Assembly: GCA_030770425.1 (NCBI GenBank)
Contig: JASJFT010000021.1
Location: 62,001 to 126,000, forward strand
DNA length: 64,000 nt
Direction of reading: 5' to 3'
Origin: Darksidea phi
Taxonomy: Eukaryota; Ascomycota; Dothideomycetes; Pleosporales; Lentitheciaceae
Shown here: positions 57,146-64,000 of the stretch, one piece after another
How positions within the stretch are numbered: the stretch's first letter is position 1
Layout of the letters: every line of letters starts with the position of its first letter
Position numbers and translations under genes: made by a program
The notes under the pieces: generated by a model
What the model was told of the DNA's origin: nothing
The model's input: only the letters and a program-made list of their open reading frames with translations
Database searches by the model: none

Positions 57146-57858
57146 TTACGACTCAGTCTTGACGCGGGCCTTGCCGTTCGTCACCTTCACACCCAACTGC
57201 TTCGCCTTGGCGATGATGTCGATGCGCTTTCGTGCGGAGACGCCGTGCGAGATTCTAGACGATGAGTTAGTCTAACTAGCAATAGAGGACAGAGATACAG
57301 CAGCGTACTCTGCGGCGAAGGTCTGGTTGTGCATCAAGAGGAGGTCGACATCGCGGGCTGGTTCCCGTTAGCTTTGCCCATATCTCATGCTTCTCAATCT
57401 TGTAATGCCATACGGTTGTAGACGAGGAAAGCCTTGTGGCCACTGGGCATAAGGTGACGGGTCTTCTTGTTGGAACCATAACCGATCTGTGTCGCAATTG
57501 CGTCAGCCAAAGTCCTTGCAGTAAAGCCTTCCCTCACCCCTCTTCTCCCCGATCGTATGAACCAATTTCCTTCGGTTTTATGGCGAGTCGTACCTTGGGC
57601 ATAGCAGCCTGGCCTTTGAACCGCCTTCGGACGCGGTTATCAATACCCTTCGGCTTCCTCCATGACGGATCGACGCCTGTCTAATGTCAGAACCTTCACC
57701 TCCCTCTCAATTCCCAGCATCTCTCACATTTGAAGCGGTCGGACTGGTGGCGGTTGAAGCGCTTGGGGTCTATTGCTGTCAGTCGCGAGATTTCTACGGC
57801 AGCCGAGATCGTGCGTACGCTTCTTGACAATCGCGACGTGCTTCTTCGCGGCAACCAT
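57146..57858 (-). CDS. RPL32: 60S ribosomal protein eL32
   Basis: A structural protein of the large ribosomal subunit. Six small exons (57858-57819, 57769-57728, 57676-57594, 57486-57414, 57357-57309, 57254-57146) give 131 residues, the family length. The product starts [13 protein letters not shown] and contains [70 protein letters not shown] and [20 protein letters not shown], ending VKTES. All phases agree. No reading frame of useful length exists without splicing, so simple gene finding would miss it. High intron density in ribosomal protein genes is usual in these fungi. Confidence 0.96.
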
Positions 57859-58467
57859 CTAGAGGGGGTGTGAGCGTTTAAAAATGGGACGGATTCGGCA
57901 TGGGTACGTACTTTGTCGACTGTTGTGTTAGTATCGGTCGGGGTTGACGTTGAAGTTCCTCAATGTCGAAAATGTTGCAGCGCCCGTGGTGGGCGGATCT
58001 TGGCGCACTAAATAAGCGAAACGCTACGACCAATCAGTATTGGGCAACGCAATCACCATATGAGCGTCCACCGTAAAACAAAGGTTGGGCATTCTCCAGG
58101 TTCAAACGTAAAAATACACTCAAGATTGAGGGTACCTGAACCTATAGAGAAGACTAGTAGCGGTTTCTACCCAAACCTCGAACTTGCGGTAACGCGCAGA
58201 TCACATGGAGACAAAGGCAGTTATAGTGATTATCAAAGGGCATCCACCAAAGTTAGAGTATTCCAATGCTAAGCTAAATTGTCCGCAGAAAATGCTCGCT
58301 GTGTAAGACACGTATACCGTCAATTGGACGTAGAGTATGTCGATGCTCTTGCTGAATCATATCATACCCGCATAGTCCAAGCCCACTCAGCTGCGATATC
58401 GACCCATCGATGCCGTGAAGATGAGAATGCACTCGAGCCTAGCCCGCCATACCATTGACCATCGCAC

Positions 58468-61157
58468 TCACTCTTCCATCGCCTCTGTAGCCTCACCATC
58501 AACACCACCCCGCTTTTCCTTCTTCACGTACTCTACAAAGTCGTCGATCACGGATGGCCATGAAGCCTCCTCGTTCCAAAAGCTCAGAGCCTCATCCTCT
58601 AGCGTAAGCTGTGCAAACTTGAGCGTCTCGTTCCACATGTCGCGATTGACGCTCTTCTTCCAGTGCGCGTTAAGGAATTCCGACCACCACGTCAACCAGG
58701 GGGAATTCGGGCTCGTCCATTTTACCGCGGACAAGGGTGAAGAGAACAGGAGTTCCCAGTAGGTCAAGGCAACGTCTAACGGTACGGCCTTCTGATTGGC
58801 GGCCTTGCCTAGTTGGAAGGTGTACTTGTAGACCTTGGTGAAGGCTTCTTTGCTGGACGGTAATGTTTGCTTGAGGGATTTAATATGCGCCTTTTGTTTA
58901 TCAAGGGTGTCGCAGCTGCAGTCACCACGTCAGTATTGCGTCTCGCGAGATGCATGAGGATCAACCCTACTTGGCTGCCAACCAACCCTCGACGAACCCT
59001 TGACGGCTCATCTCGCCCATAGTCGGTGCTTGGATGGTCTCTAGAACGGCGAGTACCTCTAGACCCTCAGGATCTACGCCGAGTTTTTCAAGGTATGCCA
59101 TCGAACCTTCGGGACCGATAGCATCCGGCTCGTTCGCTACGTCGTCCCGGAAAGCGTCGAATAACTTGTTCAGATTACCTTTGCCCGCAGATGATGCAGC
59201 GGAGCCGCTGCCTCCGGCGAAATAACTGTAAAAGCCGTCAGCCATTTGCAGACAAGAGGTATGGATAACGAGAAAAGAGGGAAAGGCAATAAAACACAAG
59301 AAATCCAGTACGTTGAAACAGATCTGAGATCAGATATGCCGCCTCCCGCCATGCCAAAGATCGGGGTGCTAGTGGACCTTGACGGAAGCCGGTTGAGCCG
59401 TTGACCGCGCTGGCTATGCGTGCCGGGGATAAGTGGACCTGGCTGCACTTGAGTGGCAGAAACTGGTTGAGATTGGCCCGGGAGGGTGTGGACACGACGC
59501 TGGGGGATATATCCCGACTGTCCCTGGGGGTACGTGGGCGGCTGGGAAATATATCCTAACCGTCCTTGAGGATACGTGGACAGTTGAACACCGTATCCTG
59601 GTTGCGCCCGGGGATAAAAGGGTGATTGAGCAATATATGCTGACTCCCCAGGGAGGAACGTGGACGGTTGAATAATATATCTTGGCTGCACCAGGGAGTA
59701 CATGGATGGCTGAGCGATATATCCTGACGGTCCATGAGGGTACGTTGGTGGTTGAGCGATATATCCTAGCTGTCCTTGGGGGTATGTGGACGATTGAGAA
59801 AGGTCGGACCTCTGCTGGCTACGACTGTCGGTGAAAGGGGGGACCGAGGATGGGCTGACGGTGCGCAAGCTCCCGTGCGCGCCGCTTGAGCTCTGTCGCT
59901 CTCTTCGATGGCGTCCGGCAAGCTGTCTAGCCCTGTCTTCTGATGATCCAAACATAACGGGCGATACCGATAGTGAAGAGCAGATCGGAGTGCTGAGGGG
60001 GGAGGTATGTGTCGAGGATGGAGTGTCGTGCGAACGAGGTGGAAGGGCATCCGGAGGCTGTTTGTTGTATAACAGGCGATAGACTCAGAAGGCGCAGCGA
60101 GGATGTTTGTCTACGCCATGGGAAGCAGCACCTACTCTCCAATATCGCCCCATGCCTTCTCTTTCTGGCCTTGGGTTTTGCCCATGTGCTTGCCGTGTTG
60201 TCTTCCACTCCGCGAATACTGTCCAGAGCAGCTGTATCCCGATTGCCGTATCCACTCGCCTGTGATGGAGGCCTATGGCGGTCTTGGTCGCGCTTAGGCC
60301 TGTCGTCGGCGGTTGATATATTGATCGCGGATAGCTCTCAAAGTCCATCGGAATCTCAATCAACGAGTTTTCCACATGTCTCCGCTCTTCAGCAGGGGCC
60401 CTGATCAAGTCCGCATTCCCAGTCCAAGAAATCTCAAACCGAAAAGCAGAACCAACAGAATGACACAAGGCAGTGCAGAACAGGGAGAAACCTACGCATT
60501 ACAAGCCACCTCCGCATCCCAGCCCGCATTCTTCAGATGCTATAACCAGTATTAGCTTCCACACTCTCCCGAACCCCTACCGTCTTGCACCCACTTACCC
60601 GTATTGCCGCATTCCGATCCAACGACGTGAAGCTCATGACCTGGCTGATGGCAGCCTTCTGCGAGCTATTGTAACCTGGCGGCATGGTTGCGTCAGTTGT
60701 GCTCTTCTTCTCAATATTGTAGTGGTCGCGGGTCGGGAGAGGTGCGACGAGCGTAAAGCGGTGCGGTGCGTGTCGGGATTTGTGTGCGGAATAAGAAGGC
60801 GGAGGTGAGGAAGGAGCAAGAAGGGGCTAGAGGCGAAAGACGAGAAAGCAGAAAGAAGTTTCGATGTATAGAAACTGTGATATCTGCGAGTGACGCATCG
60901 GCGCGACCGCGGGGTGAAGGCAGGCAACCAGCAAGCCCTCAAAAACCCCACGCCCCTCATTGCAGCCTTATCGTTCAGGCACACCAACCAGTGGCCCAAG
61001 CTCCCAACATCATCATATCGCGAAACTCACCATCTTTATTCTTCTCTGATGCCTTCTTCCCCTTCGCCGCATCCGTCTTCGTCGTCGTCTTCGTCTTCGT
61101 CTTCTTGGCCGGAGTTGCCTGATCGTCTGCCCGACTGGCTTTGCGTTTCCCAGCCAT
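58468..61157 (-). CDS. DCN1: DCN1-like neddylation factor, interrupted by a 1.27-kb intron
   Basis: A scaffold-type co-E3 that promotes Nedd8/Rub1 transfer from Ubc12 to cullins. Five exons: 61157-61031, 60675-60599, 60539-60496, 59225-58971 and 58915-58468, giving 316 residues. Exon 1 is a basic N-terminus (MAGKRKASRADDQ, AKKTKTKTTTK). Exons 2-3 encode a UBA domain: SSQKAAISQVMSFTSLDRNA, AIRHLKNAGWDAEVACNA, completed in exon 4 by YFAGG. The PONY domain follows: NKLFDAFRDD, MAYLEKLGVDPEGLEVLAV, MGEMSRQGFVEGWLAA, FTKVYKYTFQLGKAANQ, VALTYWELLF and SWPSVIDDFVEYVKKEKRGG. Intron 3 spans 59226-60494 (GTAGGT donor, GGCTGACGG branch, TTACAG acceptor); intron 1 is 355 nt. An ATG at 59245 gives a shorter form without UBA, but it overlaps the intron's branch region. 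Confidence 0.85.
59490..59955 (-). repeat. 42-bp repeat array coding for 14-residue repeats, inside DCN1 intron 3
   Basis: A minus-strand frame opens at ATG 59955 (MFGSSEDRARQLAGRHRR) and carries seven imperfect 14-residue units of the form QPPTYPQGQLGYIA, roughly 59490-59800, before running on into exon 4 of DCN1 in a different frame. The units differ by substitutions but keep length and frame, which suggests past coding selection or very even expansion. Tyr, Pro, Gln and Gly dominate. Whether it is an independent nested gene, an alternative DCN1 exon or non-coding intron DNA is unknown. Confidence 0.6.
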
Positions 61158-61761
61158 GTTAGCGGGTCCACGAGTACTGATTCTGGTTTGGCAGCAGAGA
61201 TGTCGTCGAAGGATATGCAGCATGCAGGTGGCGCAGGCGTGCACCGCCTAAGGGCGAAGCGATGTGGCGAGTTGCCGATACAAGCGTTGGCGTAGAAAGG
61301 GGTCGGTGCGGAATTCGACTATGGTCGAAAGCTGTGGTGAAGGCAAGTTGCAGGACTCGGGTAGAGTAATGTGCACGTGCATGCTTTGGAGAGACGTGGA
61401 AGGCGCGAGGGGGCACTGGCTCGCTTCACACTTTTTTTCCTATTCGTTCACAGGGAGTTGTTGGGGTTTACGTGTGAAGTGCGCTTCAGGGTGAATTCAA
61501 GGACAATATAGTACCCGTGCTCAAAGCTAATGCATGATGCAATGGGCATCATCGAACACTCGCAAATCAGACGATGCCCACCCAGTGAAAAGGGGCTCCG
61601 GTCGTTGTTATATACCACTTCCCTGACACATATACAAATTACACCGAGGTTTAAGTCCAAACGGGCTACAGTATCATCATATCCTTGCTCTTGCTTCCGC
61701 GGCCATTATACTGCGATCATCCCACCTCCGTCCTCTCACAGCCACCACATCCACCATTCGC
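61158..61761. other. Intergenic region, no supported gene
   Basis: Spacer between MVP1 (3' end) and DCN1 (5' end), both leftward. It must hold the DCN1 promoter. Nothing else is recognised. Confidence 0.4.
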
Positions 61762-64000
61762 TCATTCACCAAGCGGCATTCCTTCGATCTCTTCGCTCAA
61801 TGCCCTCCAATTCTCCGCCTGCAGCTCGGCGTACTTGACGCGCTCCTGGCCCCAGTCTTGATGTAGCCGGCTGATGTGATACTGGCTCTGCTGGAAGTAC
61901 AGGAGCTCATCGCGGACGCATTCGGTGATAAACACCCCTCGCGCGTGTTGTTGCACGATGCTCTCCTTATCCTGCGCCTGGGTTAGAGGTACGCACCATC
62001 TGCAAGCAGAAGACTTACCCTAAAGATTGCCTCCTCCACTTTCTCTGCCTCGCCTGGCTTGACCATCGTCGGCGGCTTATTCCTGATGGTTTGTAGCTTT
62101 TGCTCATTGTGGGATATCCTTCGCTCCAGATAAGGGATGTTATCCTTTGCATACTTGTCTCTTCGGTCGAACATATCTCTCACACTGACCAGAGTGTCCC
62201 TCTGGCGCTTCAAATCTTCCAAAACACCTTCTTCCCATCCTTTGGCTTCGTCTTCTAGCAACGCTCGCGACTGTTCGAGATGCTTTGCGGTCGAATTCAA
62301 GCCTTCGTTCATGAGTGGCACATCATTGGTGTCGCACGCATATGTATCTTTGGAAGTTTCGGTCAGGGCTTTAAGAGCAGTTGCAAAGCGGAGATTCTCT
62401 GCAGCCATTCCTTCGTTTCGCTTAGTGAGGCGCTCCATCATATTGCAGAGATTGATGTAGATTTCGGCAGATCGACGAACACCCGAGCGGACCGTATCGA
62501 ACAGTTCGGGTAGGGTCTTTGGGAGCGAGTCTTCCAGGTCTGGTGGCAGAACCTTGCCGGTGAACTCTTCCTGGACGGATATGGTGGCTTGCTTGCGCCA
62601 CACAGCGAGTTCCTATTCATACATTAGGAAACAGTCCACAGCCGGAACGTGTCGAGGCTTACCGTAGGGACAGTCAGAAACATGACGACCAACTGCTCCT
62701 GGCCCAGAACAGGATGCCGTACGAGCGCATTCATAAATCGTGCCAATCCTCTTCTCCTCTTATCCACAAAGCTGGCATCCGCGGCTAGATAGTTACCATT
62801 GACTAAGGATTTCCTCAATTAACATCAAAAGGTTGCTAACCAAGAGGCACTTACTGGCGACCCTCTTTGGAGGTAACAGCGGCAGCTGGCGGAAGGGATA
62901 CCGCTTGTGTAAGCAATCTAGTAGCCACACGAAATCGCTGTAACGGCGGACCACCTTGCTGTTCCGGCGCACGCTACTGACCTCGTAGTTTCGGTGCTGG
63001 AACATGAACATGCCCTCCTTCTCTGCAATTGTTGTGACCGTGACGACCTCCTCCGGCCCTGTCCCAGCTACACGCCCGCCGCCTAGAGACCTGCCCAAAC
63101 CAGCGGGTGTGCTGGGACCGCCGTCTCCGCCCGGCGCCTGCCCGAAGCCCTCTACTGCCCCTCCCATGGCGGGATTAGGGTAGTTGTGTTCTGACTCTCC
63201 GGCGTAGCCTCCCCATAAGCCTTCACTCCCATAGGAGCTTGGCCGCTGCGGGGTCGGGTTTGCGATGGAGGCGGTGTTGGACGTAGCGGAGTGGGTGGTG
63301 AATTGGCTCGTCGTTCTCGTAGCGGACGGCGCACTCGCGCCATTCGACTGGGGAGGCACGGCGGTGTAGCTCGAGTGGTTGTGTCCTCTGTGCAGATCTG
63401 GGCTGGCCCACGGATCGGCTTCAGGATCGCCAAAGGACTGTTTGCGCATCGGGGCACGCGACCTGCTCGGGGTCGAAGTTGGTCGCGCGTGCGGCGGCTG
63501 CTCCGGGGGAGTGGGAGGCGGCGGATCTTGCGCGGGAGCTGGAGGTTCGTCCACCTGCGTCTCTGGCTTCGCTTTCGTGGGCAGCGTTACGGAGGGCACT
63601 GGGAGGTCTGGTGCAGCCATCCTGTCAGTCAGGGCTCCGGACGAAATGTGCTGGCAGCTTACTCTTCTTCCTCTCGTCGACGCTGTCGAGTGTAATGTCG
63701 TCTCCCTCTTGGGCCAGTCCAATCAGCGCAAAGAGCACGTTGAACTCGTTTCTTCCCAGTCCACTCGTTTCCTGGTCCGGCTGTGACACAACCTCAAGGA
63801 TCTTGGACTGCGTGTCGCCCGGCAACCCACTGCCGCCTAGCAGCTTCTTGATTTCCCGGATGCTGAGCCCATTACCCGCGCCGTCGTCCGTCTCCAGCAG
63901 CGAGTCGAATGCGTCGATGTACGAGTCTGGTACGTCGGAGGCGGGGAGGAGCGACTTCACGAGTGACCCGCGCGCAGCCTTCTTGGGCGTTGGGAAGGCC
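61762..64000 (-). CDS. MVP1: Sorting nexin Mvp1 (5' end beyond the window)
   Basis: A PX-BAR sorting nexin (SNX8-like) that binds PI3P on endosomes and recycles cargo to the Golgi. Exons in the window: 64000-63663 (partial), 63607-62855, 62802-62663, 62612-62019 and 61977-61762; introns 41-55 nt. At the window edge the protein has an EF-hand-like helical region (DSYIDAFDSLLE, LSIREIKKLLGGSGL, GLGRNEFNVLFALIGLA), then a Pro/Ser-rich linker, the PX domain (FMFQHRNYEVSSVRR, VVRRYSDFVWLLDCLHKRYP, LPLLPPKRVA, FVDKRRRGLARFMNALVRHP) and a BAR domain rich in long helices to the C-terminus (PLGE). The frame enters at the third base of a codon at 64000. The start codon is not in view. Confidence 0.94.

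Noticed and set aside
59243..59245. ATG at 59245 as the DCN1 start
   Set aside because: It would drop the UBA domain whose exons lie upstream, and the bases after it form the branch site and acceptor of intron 3.

Overview
This is nuclear DNA of a filamentous ascomycete fungus, probably a dothideomycete; the class is inferred and was not tested. Genes are on both strands and most are interrupted by introns of about 48-90 nt with GTANGT donors, CTRAC-like branch sites and YAG acceptors. I rebuilt the exon structures by hand from reading-frame continuity and family motifs.

Layout. Positions 1-2040 hold three small, diverged, tandem paralogues of unknown function. Acetoacetyl-CoA synthetase (2484-4701, minus) follows. 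A gene-poor stretch runs from about 5.0 to 13.1 kb, with a 24-bp minisatellite, a pair of dispersed repeats and decayed reading frames. Next come a secreted GtaA-type glutaminase (13112-15348, minus), a serine/threonine protein kinase (17844-19915, minus), VAC8 (21152-23160, plus), the RNA polymerase III subunit RPC4/RPC53 (23731-25506, plus), the ribonucleotide reductase small subunit (27870-29294, plus) and a WD40 protein (30286-33718, plus). A thioredoxin locus with an apparent frameshift, an ERp38-type protein disulfide isomerase, an HSBP1-like protein (minus) and EBP2 (plus) lie between 34.1 and 38.8 kb. They are followed by a tRNA-Arg-like relic, a polytopic membrane protein (minus) and a rhodopsin-domain membrane protein (plus, 43021-44342). 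The block 45.3-47.7 kb is decayed: a pseudogene of an NLR-type N-terminal hydrolase domain, a GNAT pseudogene, and a 16-bp tandem repeat. The right end is dense and on the minus strand: a 1385-residue unknown protein with four RGG sites, a 307-residue unknown protein, ribosomal protein eL32, DCN1 and the sorting nexin MVP1, which runs off the window.

Most of the recognisable genes are housekeeping functions: nucleotide supply, translation, Pol III transcription, ER folding, neddylation, vacuole and endosome. They do not form one pathway or a metabolite cluster. The decayed blocks carry CpA-to-TpA nonsense changes like those left by repeat-induced point mutation.

The observations most worth following are: a 60-codon open extension directly behind the PDI stop codon that ends in KDEL; a DCN1 gene whose UBA domain is split by an inferred 1269-nt intron containing a 14-residue-repeat reading frame; ACGCGT boxes in every intron of the ribonucleotide reductase gene; an apparently frameshifted thioredoxin; and the RGG-punctuated protein.
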